Shown: positions 1 to 12,161, counted from the stretch's first letter. The stretch: DNA of 64,000 bases from Taeniopygia guttata (GCF_048771995.1 NC_133024.1:115589001-115653000); one strand, 5' to 3'. A program made the numbers and translations. Notes: a model not told the origin generated them from the letters alone.

Positions 1-3000
1 CGCCCCGTGTGCCCCGTTCACCAGCGTCCCCCCATCCCGGGGCTCGGGGCCGGGCCCCCCGACCCCGGGCTCGTCGCCCCCGAGGGGTCCCCCCGGCGCC
101 TCCCGCGCCCCCTCCTCGGGCAGCCCCCGCTTCTTAGTCCGTGGGGTGGGGGGTCCCGGGGGCCGCGCCGGGGGGCTGTCGGGGTCGGGCGCGGGGCCGG
201 GGGCGCGGGGGTCCTCGCCGTCGTAGGGCGCCGACCAGACGCGGCAGGCCCAGGCGCAGCGGTCGATGCTGTGCCGCGCGTCCCGCAGGTACTCCAGGTA
301 GTTCCTGTCCAGCTCCGCCACCTCGTCCCGGGGGCCGGGCCGGGGCGGGCTGCCCGCGGGGGGCCCGGGCGAGCGGGGGGCAGCGGCCTCGGCGGGGCCC
401 GCGCTGGCCTGGCGCATGAAGAACGAGAGGCGCGACGGCGTGGAGGGCTTCGGTGCCGGGGGGGCATCTGCTCCAGGGCTGCCGTGGCCTGCAGGGGACA
501 TGGGGTCAGCACCGGGGGGACAGCACCAGGGGCAGCACTGGGGTGGCAGCACTGGGGACAGCACCGGGGTCAGCAGCGAGCCGGGGCTGGAGAATTTCCA
601 GGTGCCACGGGGATGGTGGCACGAGGCTCAGCACTGAGCTGGCAGAGGAACGGGGTCCCGGCAGCTGCAGGGATGGCACGGGGGAGCCCCGTGCCAGGAC
701 AGGGCTCAAGTACGTGGGCATCACATGGCATGGAGAACTGTGCCAGGTGGGGTGGGGATGGGGCTCAGGTTGCCACAGGAATGGCACCAGGGCTCAACGC
801 TGAGCTGGGACCAGGTCCAAGGGGACAGTAAGGCAGAGCTCAGCAATGGGACAGGATGGGGCCAGGGCATGAGGGGCCACAGGGATGGCACAGATGGGAC
901 TCATCAACACATTGGAGCAGGGGTGGGCTACAATCGGCCATGGAGACCCCAGGTGAGGGCTCCACATCAAGCCAGGAGGGGGACAGGGCCTAAGGGGCCA
1001 CAGGATAGCATGGGACAGCTCAGTGCCAAGTCAGGGCAGGAAAGGAGTCTGAGGGGCCAGGGATCCTCTCCCAGGGATCCAGGGAGAGGGCTCAGTGTTG
1101 GGACAGGGCCCAAGGGGCCATGGGGATGGTGGGGTGAGGCTCAACACCAAGCTGGGAGGTGGAGGGGCTCTGAGGGGCCGCAGTGGCGTACCCCTGGCCC
1201 GGGAGGGAGGCTCCTCGTCCCGGTCACGGGGCGGCAGGGGGCTCTCGGGCTGGCAGCAGCGCGGGATGAGGGACAGGAACTTGGCCGCTGTCTTCCCATA
1301 GATGTCCAGGTCCCGCACTGCCCGCTTCTGGCTCAGCATCACATGGCTGCAGGGCAGCAGATACCTGCGGGCAGGGTGGCACAGGGCAGCTGCAGGGGAC
1401 ACATGGGGACAGGGGCCTCCACAGGACCCCAGCCCCTTCACACGGGGGCAAATGATGTGGCTGCCTCACATCCACATGCCCACCTGGGAGCAATGCCCCA
1501 GGCCCATCCCGGAGGAGCCCTCAGAGTGGGCCAGCAGCAGGTGACCCCAGCCCCCTCACCTGAGCACCAGCTGCAGCATCACATCCTCGCAGTTGAGGCT
1601 GAGCAGGGTCCGGAAGAGGCTCAGGGACACCATGCACAGCTGGGGACAGGGCAGGGCGTCAGAGGGGCAGCAGAGCGGGCAGGGACAGTGCCACCCACCC
1701 CACGGCAGGACAGGGGAAGGGGATGGGGACGGGACAAGGATGGGGACACTGGGGATGGGATAAAGATGAGGACGGGGATGCTGGGGGGCCGCGGGGACCC
1801 CAGGCTCACCCGGGAGTTGCTGTTGATGCGGCCCACCAGCGTGTCCAGGATGGTGGTGTTGTCGTGCCGGTGCAGCAGCACGAAGCGCAGGAAGGTTTTC
1901 AGCAGCGCCGTCTCGCTGACGCTGCGTAGGAACAGGTCCAGGTACGCTGTGCTCGCAATCATCTCCTCCACCGAGGTCTGCAGCAGGGGCACATGCAGCT
2001 GGGAGCCACAGGGATGGGCACCACGGGGCCCTGCCCACCCGCACAGGCAGAGGTACGGGCAGCAGACCCCCAAGGAAACCCCCCTCCCACAGCCGGTGCC
2101 AGGGGTCCCTCACCTTGTGCAGCGCCGGCCCCATGACGGGCACAAGGAACCCGTTGTGGACGTAATCCACCAACTGCTTCTGCACCAGTGGGTGGGCGAC
2201 CTGAGGGGCCACAGGGGGGTCAGGCAGCCCCCTATGGGGCTGGGAGCCCCTCACAGCTCCTCGCAGCCCCTCAGCCCCACCTGGATGACGGCATTGCAGA
2301 ACTCAAGCGAGTTCATGAAGAGGACGAGGGAGGAGACGCCGATCCAGTCCTCCCGCCGCAGGAAGTGCCAGTCATCTCCTCGCACCTCGATCTTGCGGGG
2401 CAGGGAGGAGTACAGGGCGCTCAGGCCCGTGGCCAGCACCTGGGAACACATGTACTCGGCTGCCCCGCAGCCCCTCGCACCCCCGGCTGCTGGACCCGAC
2501 CCAAAGCCCCGGAACCTTCCCCCCACAGACCTGCCCCACCCAGCGCTCCAGGCAGGGCAGCTGGGCTGGACCCTGCATCCACCACTGACCCCAGGGGGTG
2601 GCCCCCTCATCCCCAGCTCAACGCTGGGCCCTCCACCATCCCCAACTCAACGCTGGGCCCTCCACCATCCTCCCATCACCACCAAGCACCCTGTTCCAGC
2701 CCCCTCACCCCCAAGCTTTCCACCATCTCCAGACTACTCTGTCACCTCCAAGCCCACCATCACTTGTAGATATGCCATCACCTCCAAGCCCTCTATCCCA
2801 AAGTTCTCCATCATTTGCAACCTCTCCATCGCCCAGCTTCCATCATTCCCAAGCCCCCCATAATCTCCAGCCCCGCCCTCCACCGTCCCCAAGCCAGGGC
2901 AGGACTTCTCTCTCCCTCCAGGACTGTCCATGGCTCGTGCCCCCGCTGGCCCAGCTCGGTGCCAGCAGCGCAGGGTCCCAGCAGTGTCCCGGGGAGGGGG

Positions 3001-4248
3001 ATGCCAAGGGGATCCGTACCGGGCAGAAGTAGGAGTTGTCGGTGATGGACTGGGCCACGGCGCGGTTGCTGGCCGACATGGCCATGATGAGCAGCAGCGC
3101 GTCGCGAGCCTGCTGGCCCCGCACGCCCTCGTGGTGGATGAAGGGGATGAGGAGCGAGAAGATGATGAGGTTGGCAGGGCCCTGGTCCGTGTGGCTGTGG
3201 AAGAAGAGCTCCAGGATGGCCGGCTCGCGTGCCACGGAGACGCAGAGCTGGTTGAGCAGCAGCACCAGGCTGTTCTCCAGCGGGGCCGAGGCGGGCTCGG
3301 CACACACGCTCAGCAGGCGCAGCAGCGGCGTCAGCACTGCCTTGTGCCGCAGCAGGGGCTGCCGGGCCTGGCTGATCAGCATCTCGTACAGCTTCAGCTG
3401 CTCCACCTGGCAGCAAGGACACGCGGAAAGGTACAGGGACCACCCAGACACCACCGGTCCCGCTGTTCCTCCAGCACAACCATGTCCCCAGGTGCCACAT
3501 CCGCACGGCTGTGAAATCCCCCCAGGGCTGGGGATTCCAGCGCTGCCCTGGGCCATTTGTGACAGGGAAGGAGGAAATTCCTTCCATGAGGAACTTCCTC
3601 CAGTGTCACAGAGTATTCAGGTTGGCTCGGGTAGTCTCAACCCCAATCCAACCTGAACGTGCCATGGGACACTCCCCTACCCTTGGCCTGGCTGACCCTC
3701 AACCCAGCACCTTCACCTTTTGGATCCAGGCTGTCCCAGCCTCCCCACAAACCCCCAGAGACCCCTTTGCTCCCCTCACTCAGACCTTCCTCTCCTCGGT
3801 GAAGTCGCCCTGCAGATGCCAGCACAGGAGCCGCTCCAGCAGGTTCTCAGCAGCCACAAACTGCAGGATGGGCCCGCAGGCCACGTCCCCGTCCCCCTGT
3901 GACCTGTCCTTGTCCCCGTCCCCCCAGGGCCGGTCCTCAGCCAGCAGGTTCAGCATCTGGTAGGTGTTGTTGCGGACGGCGCTGAGGTCATCGGGGGCTG
4001 GTTTGCTGCCGCGCCGCTCCAGGATCCGCAGCACCTGTGGGAGAGAGCCTGGCAGTGGGGGCTGGGGGTCGCAGGGTCGGGGATGCTCGCTGCCCCCTCG
4101 CCCCACTCACCTGTGCCCAGTGGTTTTTGAAGACCATGAGGCAGGTCTCGGGATCAGCGGTGACAGGGGGCTGCAGGCTGGCGCTGCGGGGGGCTCGCTG
4201 CCCGCCCGCCCGTGGGGTCAGCTTGCTCAGCCAGCTCATCCTCTCCAT
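1..4248 (-). CDS. FHIP1B: FHIP1B (FAM160A2), FTS and Hook-interacting protein, 3' end beyond the window
   Basis: Known role: FHIP proteins join AKTIP (FTS) and Hook proteins in the FHF complex, which links dynein to endosomal cargo. Coding exons, first to last: 4111-4248, 3786-4034, 3020-3406, 2281-2439, 2114-2200, 1810-1977, 1560-1639, 1192-1364 and 1-488 (open at the edge). All junctions are GT-AG and in phase, giving about 643 residues of a family near 970. Family-typical stretches are seen: DPETCLMVFKNHW near the start, YSSLPRKIEV, SLEFCNAVIQ, QKQLVDY, RFVLLHRHD and FLSLIPRCC. After a proline-rich loop the last exon has LDRNYLEYLRDAR and CRVWSAPYDG. I chose the Met at 4248 (MERMSWLSKL) by likeness to mammalian FHIP1B; an in-frame Met lies upstream at 4368. 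The visible part shows no lesion. Confidence 0.95.
500..1185. repeat. Degenerate intronic tandem repeat in FHIP1B
   Basis: Imperfect units of roughly 60-75 bp recur, built on the words GGGGCCACAGGGATGG and GGGGCTCAACNCNGAGCTGGG. The array ends at the donor of the 1192-1364 exon. Copies are divergent. Unlike other arrays here, I could not show that exon sequence is included in the unit. Confidence 0.55.
3600..3710 (-). mobile_element. CR1 LINE 3'-end remnant, antisense
   Basis: The + strand shows the antisense CR1 3' pattern: cacagagt..., then ggttgg..., ccaatccaacc, then tgccatgggacac and an aggttgctc-like stretch. It is short, old and lies in a FHIP1B intron (3407-3785). Confidence 0.55.
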
Positions 4249-4368
4249 CGGCACGGGGTCACAGACAGCACCGCGGCACGCCAGCCGGGCTGGATGCGGC
4301 CTGGCACCACCGTGGGGGCACAGGGGAGCGGGCGGGATGCCAGGGTCCTCTCTCCATGCTGCTGCCAA

Positions 4369-6246
4369 CGGGCTGGAGGGAGAGGCGCCGTCAGAGACCC
4401 CCCGCCCAACCTCACCGCCAGCAGCAGGGAGGGAGGCAGAAGGGAAAGAGCAGGGAAGCCAGGAAGGAAGAAGGTCAGGAGGAAAAGACAGCTATCAAAA
4501 GGAAAGGCAGGCAGGAGCCAGAGCAGCGGGAACTGGGCCGGGCAAGCATGCCGGAGCAGTGCTGGATGGAGGACTCTGGATCCCAGCCCTGCTCACACCC
4601 AGTACTGGACTTTACACCAGGAACTGGCCCAGCATGGGCGTGGGGAGTGCCCAGCAGCCACGGGACACTGGGACAGCTGCCCACCCCCCTGCTCAGCAGC
4701 ACCCACGGCCGGTGCAGCACAACAGTGCTGCCAGGATATTTTTAGGGCCCCGTGCCCTAGCACCAGCACTGCCACTGCAGGCACCAGCGTAGCACTGAGC
4801 ATAAAGGCCCCAGAGCCGGCAGCACTGCTGTGCCTGGGGACAGAGAGACACCGCAGGGGCCACCCAGTTCCCCACCAGCATGTGGGGAGGGCAGTGGCTC
4901 TGAGAGCCAGTGCCACAGCCCTTGCATGGCAATTGGGGAAGTGGAAGTGCCATTAAAGACACCCCAAACCACAGGCGCAGGAAGGGAAAGTGGCTGAAGC
5001 TGGGCCAGTGGGACACAGCACGGGCAGGGCCTGTCTATTTATACCCGGCTCAGCCCGTCCCACCCACAGCCAGCGCTCGTGTGGCTGCTAAAGTTAGAGC
5101 CACTGAATGCCGGGGCAGTGCCAGCCCTGCCACCCAGCACTGCGGCCCCAGCAGCAGGAACCAAAAGCCACAGTGTGGCACACCAGGACGCCTAGAGCAG
5201 GGACCTGTGTGACACACGGCCAGAGCCATGCTGGTGGGACAGGGACACCAGCTGTCACCACTTCTGCCCTGGCACCAGTGTCCCCTCACCCCAACCTGGC
5301 TGTGCCAAAGGACCCAGCCACGGGGGCACAGCACGGGGCTGTGGCACCACCCCAGTGTCACCCCAGTGTCACCCAGAGGGGCTGCAGTGGTGGAGCACCC
5401 TCCGCCCGGGCAGCAAGTAGCTGAGCACTGGGGGGTGATCATGTGCCACCAGACCAGGGAAAGGCAGGCTGCAGGCAGGGACACCGAGGGCACGGGGACA
5501 CCAGGTGCCAGCAGGGCAAGGACAGGGACCCCGGGGCACGGCCACCACGGGCAGAGGATGGCACCCAGTGCCAGGAGGTTGTGGGTGACGAGCACCGGCC
5601 CCTCCAATGCACCCGGTAACCAAAGCACCGTGTGGGGGTCACCGAGGGGTCGCCAGGGCGGTCGGCGGTAGGCCCCGGTGGTCTGGGTGAGGCGAGGGGC
5701 TGTCTCAGCCCAGGGCTGTCCCCGGCCCGCGGGAGGTGCTGCTCATTTGGGCATCCTCAGGCGCGGAGCCATGGAGACACCGGGACGCCCTCAGGCTCCG
5801 GGGTCACGCATAACCGGGGCGCTCGGATGCCGAGGGGCCGGGCCCTACCTGGGTCAAGGTCGCGGCGGTCCCGTCCCGTCAGCGCCGCACCTGAGGAGGG
5901 CAGAGGAGGCGTCGGACGCGGGCCGGGACCCCCCGGGACCCCGGGGCCTCGGCGGGACGGGGCCCTCGCCCCGCGGCACTGCGGCCCGCTCGGGCCCGCC
6001 CCCGCCGCCCTCGCCCCGGACACCGCCCGGGCCGGGCCGGTGCCTCCGACCCGCGGGCCAAGGGCGGGCGGCGGCCCGGGCACCCCGGCGCCGCGGCACA
6101 AGGGCGGCGGGACCTGCCCCAAGGCGCGCCCGCTCCCCGCGCGCCCCGCTCCCGCTGTCCCCGCTAGCGGGGTCCCCATTGCCGGTGTTCCGGCGCCCCC
6201 GGCCGCTCCCCGGCCGCTCCCGGTGCCGCCCCGGTGCCGCGCTCAC
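4369..6246. other. FHIP1B first intron, no gene seen
   Basis: This stretch lies between the start-codon exon of FHIP1B and its likely first exon. I see no conserved coding frame on either strand. It has A/T-rich islands unusual for this window: a MEF2-like ATATTTTTAG near 4737 and CTATTTATA near 5035. They could be an enhancer or a minor promoter, but nothing in the sequence decides. Confidence 0.5.
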
Positions 6247-6290
6247 CGCCCGCCCCCGCCACGGGCCCCGCGCCGCCGCCGCCATCTTCC
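6247..6290 (-). promoter_or_regulatory. FHIP1B: FHIP1B promoter and likely noncoding first exon
   Basis: A CpG-rich block spans about 5850-6400. On the minus strand a YY1-type site (AAGATGGCGGC, 6278-6288) is followed by a strong donor, GGCG then GTGAGC, whose last exon base is 6247. This fits a noncoding first exon spliced to the start-codon exon near 4250-4360. The exon does contain an ATG, so a longer N-terminus cannot be excluded. The transcription start is inferred. Confidence 0.55.
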
Positions 6291-6485
6291 CGCCGCGCCC
6301 GACGCACCGCGCGCGCGGGCCACGCCCACCGCCGCTGGCCACGCCCACCGCCGCGCGGGGACACGCCCGTGCCCTGGTGGGCGTGGCCTCGCCGGGAAGG
6401 CCCGAGCGCTCATTGGCTAGCCCCGAGTGGGGCGGGGCCGGGCGGGGCCGGGGCGCGTGGGAACCGGGACCCGGGAACCGGGAAA

Positions 6486-7450
6486 GGCGGTACCGGGACA
6501 GCCCGGCACCGGGACACCGGGACACCGGGACACCGGGACACCGGGACACCGGGACACCGGGACACCGGGACCCGGAACAGCCCGGAACCGGGACACCGGG
6601 AACCGGGACACCGGGACAGCCCGGCACCTCCGGGACACCAGGACAGCCCGGCACCGGGACACCGGGACAGCCCGGCACCTCCGGGACACCGGGACAGCCC
6701 GGAACCGGGACACCGGGAACCGGGACACCGGGACAGCCCGGCACCACCGGGACACCGGGAACCGGGACACCGGGACCCCGGGACACCGGGACCCGGAACA
6801 GCCCGGCACCACCGGGACACCGGGACAGCCCGGAACCGGGACACCGGGACCCCGGGACACAGGGACACCAGGAACCGGGACAGCCCGGCACCACCGGGAA
6901 CCGGGACAGCCCGGCACCGGGACACCGGGACACCGGGACCCGGAACAGCCCGGCACCACCGGGACACCGGGACAGCCCGGCACCGGGACACCGGGACAGC
7001 GGGACACAGGGACACCGGGAACCGGGACAGCCCGGCACCACCGGGACACCGGGACACCGGGAACCGGGACAGCCCGGCACCACCGGGACACTGGGACATC
7101 CCGGCACCGGGACAGGGGGTACCGGGACAGCCCGGCACCGGGACACCGGGACAGCGGGACCTGGAACAGCCCGGCACCACCGGGACACCGGGACAGCACG
7201 GCACAGGGACACCAGGACGCCGGGAGAGCCCGGCACCGGTACACCGCAGCACCGAGACACCGCGGTACCAGGACACCGCGGCACCGAGACACCCCAGCAC
7301 AGGGACAGCCCGGCACCGGGACATCCCAGCACAGGGACAGCCCGGCGCCGGGACCCTGCGGTACCGGGACACCGCGGTACTGGGACCCCGCGGTACTAGA
7401 CACCCCGGCACCGGGACAGCCCGGCAGCGGTAACCCGGTATCCAGGTGCT
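6486..7450. repeat. 9-bp minisatellite between FHIP1B and CNGA4
   Basis: About 1 kb is built from GGGACACCG units and a longer variant with CAGCCCGGCACCACC inserts. It decays to about 7730 with GGTACCGGGAC words. Long open frames exist on both strands only because the unit length is a multiple of three. It lies in the divergent interval between the FHIP1B promoter and CNGA4. Confidence 0.9.
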
Positions 7451-8117
7451 GGCACACCGGCACCGAGAGCCCCAGCACGGGCACCGCTCGGAGCTGGGCA
7501 TCCCGCTGGCCCAGCCACCCCCGTACTGGGACCCCCCGTAAGTGCCCACCCTAGTACCGGGTAACCCTGCACCGAATAGCCCCCGCACACTGCACTTACC
7601 GGAACTGAGCACCTCAGAATCGGGCACCCCGGTACCGGGACCCCCCAGAAGCCCAGAAACGGGCCCTCCCTGGCCCTGGGCACCCGCGTGCAGATAACCT
7701 TGTACCGAGCACCCTGTGCCAGGCAGCCCCGTACCGGGCGCTGGGAGCTGCTGCCGCCGCCCCTGCACAGGCACCGCCTGGCACCGGCGGCTGCTCCTGG
7801 CGGCTCACCTGAGCCCCGGCACACCTGGCCACGGCTCCGTGCCCCGGCGTGCCCGGCGGGCCTGGCACGGTGTGTGTGTCAGCCCAGGTGTCCCGGGGGG
7901 CAGTGGGCACCCTGGGGACCCCTCGTTGCCAGGACACGCCCGGTGTCGCAGGAGCCGCGTGGCTGGGTCCCCTTGAGGAACCACGCCCGGCACCGGGGCC
8001 GCGGCAGCACCTGGCAGGCGCTCCGGTGCGCAGGAGCCCCGGCTACCGGGACGCGCGGATCCCCGCTGTGAAGGATCCCACCGGAACCCTCGGCTCCCTC
8101 CCGTCACCTCTGGAGCC
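7451..8117. other. CNGA4 upstream region
   Basis: This is decayed minisatellite to about 7730, then unique GC-rich DNA leading to the CNGA4 start codon. I see no TATA box and no confident motif. The CNGA4 promoter should lie here by position. Confidence 0.4.
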
Positions 8118-11100
8118 ATGGCCACAGCCAGGGCCGGCAGCGGCACCGGACGTTCCACGGGGTGAGCGGGGCACGGCTGCCTCCAGTGGGGCGGGGGTCG
8201 GGCACCGCAGGGACACCTCCGCTCCAGCTGTGGGGGGGCTGGTCCAGCCTTAGAGCTGCCGGCAGCCGGGGCTGAGCGGGGGCAGAGGGATCCCAAACCG
8301 GGACGGAGTCAGCCCAGGTGCCTCTGCACCCCCAGGTGCACTGCTGCCCCCCGAAACTGGAGCCTGGACCCCGCCGGGGACTGGCACTACCGGTGGATCA
8401 GCCTCATGGTGCTGCCCATCCTTTACAACTGGGTCGTCCTCATCCTCAGGTGCCAGGCAGGAGGGTTGGGGGAGGGTGTGCGGTGTCCTGGCCCCGTCCC
8501 AGTGATGCTTTGTGATGCCACTTGTATCCCAGGTGCTGCTTCCCCGAGGTGCAGGAGGCACACGCAGGGCTGTGGCAAGTCCTGGACGGGCTCAGCGACG
8601 CACTGTACCTGCTGGACATGGCCGTGCACCTCCACACAGGTGTGTGTGCACACAGACACGGACACACACACACACACACATTCACACACACACACACAGG
8701 TACACACAGACACACACACACACAGGTACACACAGACACACACAGGTACACATGGACACATAGACACACAGATGTGTACACACACACAGACACACAGGTG
8801 TGTACACACACACACAGGTACACAGGTACACACAGATACACAGATGTGTACACACACAGACATACAGACACACAGGTGTGTACACACACACAGACACACA
8901 GGTGTGTACACACACACACAGGTACACAGGTACACACAGATACACAGATGTGTACACACACAGACATACAGACACACAGGTGTGTACACACAGACACACA
9001 GGTACACACAGATACACAGATGTGTACACACACATACACACACAGACACACAGGTACACAAGACACAGACGTACATGTGTGTACACACGCGTGCAGGTGT
9101 GTACATACACACACACACATATGCAAGCATGTACGTGTACAGGTGTGTAGATGCACACACACACATGTGCACTCCCACCCCGTACAGACACCACCCAGCC
9201 CCACACAAAGGATGTCTGGGTAGGTGGTCTTGAGTCCCGGCACCCACCACTCACCCCTCAGCCCCATGGCAGCCCAGGGAGCCCCAGTGCCACCCCCAGG
9301 GTGCCCATCCAGGGTGCCCATGCAGGGCTCCTGTGCCCCATTCTGGGCACCTGCATGCTCCCTGCTGCGAGCCCTCTGACGCACAGGGAGGTGAGCAGCC
9401 CCTGCCCCTCCAGGCATGGATGCCCTGCAGCCCATGGCTGCCCTGGCTGCCCACTCAGGTTTCCTGGAGGACGGGATCCTGGTGCGGGACGTCAGGCGGA
9501 CGCGGCGGCGCTATCTGGGCTCCTGGACCTTCCCCTGGGATGTGATGGCCGTGCTGCCCACCGAGCTGCTCTGTCTGCTCCCAGGGGTCCCGAGGGTCCC
9601 GGGGGTGCCGGCAGCACGTGCCAACCGCTGCCTACGGCTGCCGCGACTCTTGGAGGCCTTCGACCGGTGCGAGACGCGCACGGGTTGGCCCAACGTGTTC
9701 CGCGTGGCCAAGCTGATGCTGTACCTGCTGCTGGGCATCCACTGGCACGGCTGCCTCTACTTCGCACTGTCGGCACGCCTGGGGCTGGGCGCCGACCCCT
9801 GGGTCTGCCCCAGCTTCACCCGAGTGCTGCGCCGCTACCTGCACAGCTTCTACTTCTCCACGCTGGTCCTGGCCATGGTGGGAGACACGCCAGCACCGCA
9901 GCGCGAGGAGGAGTTCCTCTTCCTCACCGCCGGCTTCCTCCTGGCCGTGCTGGGCTTCGCCACCATCACCGGCAGCATCAGCACGGTCATCGTCAACCTC
10001 AGCTCGGCCACCTCCGCCTTCTACCCCGACGCGGGGCCGGTGCGGCGCTACCTGCGGGCGAGGGGCGTGGATGGGCGGCTGGCGGGGCGCGTGGCGCGCT
10101 GGCACCAACACCTGCGGGCGCAGCGCAAGCTGCCGGCCGAGTGGGAGGTGCTGCAGCACCTGCCGCAGGGCCTGCAGGCTGAGGTGGCCGCCAGCGTGCA
10201 CCTGGCAGCCCTGCGGCGCGTGGGGCTGTTCCGCGGCTGGGAGCACGGCGTGCTGCGGCAGCTGGTGCTGCGCCTGCGGCCGCAGGTCTTTGGGCCCGGC
10301 GAGTTCGTGTGCCGGCGCGGGGACGTGGGCCGTGAGATGTACTTCATCCGCGAGGGCCGCCTGGCCGTGGTGGCCGAGGACGGCGTCACGCAGCTGGCCG
10401 TGCTGGGCGAGGGGCTCTACTTCGGGGAGATCAGCCTCATCAACATCAAGGGTGAGCTCCACGCTGTGCCCTGATGCTGCCCCGTGGCCCCCTCGGGCTC
10501 GCGGCCCCCTCGGGCTCACGGCTCCCTGCGCCACAGGCAACATGGCAGGGAACCGGCGCACAGCCAACATCCTGAGCATCGGGTACTCGGACCTGTTCTG
10601 CCTGGGCAAGGAGGACCTGGCCGAGGTGCTGGCCGAGTTCCCCTGTGCCCGTGCTGCCATGGAAGCCAAGGGCCGGGAGCTGCTGCTGCGCATGGGCCAA
10701 CTCGACACCGGAGCTGAGGCGGCGGCACTGGCGGCCGAGGCCGAGGCGCAGCAGCGGCTGCAGGGGCTGGAGGTGGCCCTGGAGGGGCTCCAGACGCGGG
10801 CAGCACGGCTGCTGGCACAGCTGGAGGCCGGAGCCCTGCGCGCGGCCCTGCGCGTCCGGCGCCTCGAGGGACGGCTGCGGGGCAGAGCAGAGCGGGAGGA
10901 CGGGGCAGCGGGAACGGCAGGAACGGCCTCACGGCAGCGGCCCGACAGCCCACGGGGTGCTACCGGGGAACAGGGCCTCCCCAGAGTGCAGGCTTCTACC
11001 AAGGCACGGGCTGTCCTCAGGGCACACGGTCCCCCGGGGGAACAGGGTCCCTCCAAGGTGCAGGGTGCCCTCAGGGCACAGGGTCCTGCCCAGGAACCGG

Positions 11101-11555
11101 GTTCTGCAGGTGGACAGGGTCCCACTGGGGCGCAGGGCCCCTCCAAGGCACAGGGGCCCCACAGGGCACTCAGTCCCCATAGAGCACAGGGGCCCAGCGA
11201 CATGCAAGGTCCTCCCAAAGCACACGATACCCCCACAGGGCAGGGACCCCTCGGGGCACGGGGTCACATTGGGGCACGAGGTCCTCGTGGCATGCATGGC
11301 CCCAGGGGGGCAGAGGCTCCCCTCAAGGCACATGGTACCCCCATGTTACAGGGTCCCCTCCGGGCACAGGCGCCGCCCAGGGCACAGGGGCAGACTGGGG
11401 CACGGGGTCCCAGTGGCACGTATGGTGCCAGCAGGGCACGGGCTCTGCCCAGGGCACGGGGTCCCTCCGGGTCACAGAGACCCGTGGGGGCGCATCATGT
11501 CTCCGGGGCTCAGGGGCTCAGGGCTCCACGAGGGGCGGGGGTGCCGCGGGACTAG
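8118..11555 (+). CDS. CNGA4: CNGA4, olfactory cyclic-nucleotide-gated channel modulatory subunit with extended repeat tail
   Basis: Known role: CNGA4 joins CNGA2 and CNGB1b in the cilia of olfactory neurons and tunes cAMP sensitivity and calmodulin control. Exons: 8118-8161, 8336-8449, 8533-8639, 9459-10451, 10537-11555; all GT-AG and in phase, 758 residues. Visible parts: S1 ([17 protein letters not shown], about residue 35-52), DALYLLDM in S2, [12 protein letters not shown] and VAKLMLY, a pore region [15 protein letters not shown] near residue 217, and a cyclic-nucleotide-binding domain at about 365-425 ([20 protein letters not shown], then [11 protein letters not shown]). A leucine-rich coiled coil follows at about 470-530. 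Mammalian CNGA4 stops near 575; here the frame stays open through a repeat of about 20 nine-residue units. I saw no AATAAA before CCKBR. Confidence 0.93.
8640..9180. repeat. Compound CA/GT microsatellite in CNGA4 intron 3
   Basis: An alternating purine-pyrimidine tract of ACACAC, GGTACACA, GATACACAG and GTGTGTAC words starts right at the donor of exon 8533-8639. A higher-order unit of about 100 bp is repeated (compare 8813-8910 with 8914-9010). Several units contain CACACAGGTGTGTAC, which resembles the exon end plus donor (CACACAG then GTGTGTG). Confidence 0.92.
10960..11540 (+). repeat. CNGA4: 27-bp coding minisatellite, CNGA4 C-terminus
   Basis: Units near 27 bp carry CAGGGCACAGGGTCCC-like cores. 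Read in the CNGA4 frame they give about 20 nine-residue blocks such as [18 protein letters not shown] and RARGPSGSQ. No stop occurs until TAG at 11553-11555. The tail is basic, glycine/proline-rich and predicted disordered. Confidence 0.85.
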
Positions 11556-12161
11556 TCCCGCGGTGCTGAGGGGTGTCCTGGGTGGGGACGCCGCAGCGAC
11601 CACTGTTGTCAGTGACTCCGGCACTGCTGCTGCGGGACGGGGACCGGGACGAGGAAGGAGCCGGGATGGGGACGGGTCAGGGTCACGGAGTTTCGGAGCC
11701 GTGAGCAGCTCGGGACCCCCAGCCCCGCCAGGCCGTCCCGGGGCAGCCGCACGGGCGCGGTGACAGACATCGCGGTGACGGCCGTCGCCGTCGCCGTCGC
11801 CCGGTGCCTCACGAGCGCTCCCGGCGAGTCCCGCAGGCTGCCCGGCCCGCCCGGGACTCCGGCTGCAGCCCGGTACTCCCCGAGCCCCGCTCCCGGTACT
11901 CTGCATGGCCCCGCCCGTCCCTACCGCCCCGGGCTCCCCCCGTTCCCGCCTCCCCCGCGCCCCCCGGCACCCCCCGGGCTCCCCCCGCCGCCGCCACCGC
12001 CCCCCGCCCCCGGCCCGCCCCGCGCCGGGCGCCGCCCCCGCTTATCCACCGGCGGCTCCGAGCGGATCGGAGCCTCGTCCCTCCCGGAGCCTGCCGGTGC
12101 CTGATCCTTCCCGGTGCCTCCTGCCGGAGGAGGGGCGGGGGCAGGCGGGGGGGTCCCCGCC
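11556..12161. other. CNGA4-CCKBR gap and CCKBR promoter region
   Basis: GC-rich unique sequence. 11900-12060 is a very C-rich CpG block just upstream of the CCKBR start and is the likely promoter. No gene and no clear poly(A) signal were seen. Confidence 0.45.

Noticed and set aside
725-2863. Open frame of 712 codons on +
   Set aside because: It is antisense to FHIP1B exons, which have clear homology and splice sites; it is open because of GC-rich codon mirroring and intron repeats.
4730-5045. A muscle-type promoter or CAVIN3 remnant
   Set aside because: MEF2-like words alone; no CAVIN3-like coding sequence could be read nearby.
6410-7774. Several frames of 350-450 codons rich in Pro/Gly/Thr on both strands
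   Set aside because: They are translations of the 9-bp minisatellite, open in all frames by repeat length.
8406-9250. Thr/His-rich and Cys/Val-rich frames
   Set aside because: Translations of the CA/GT repeat in a CNGA4 intron.
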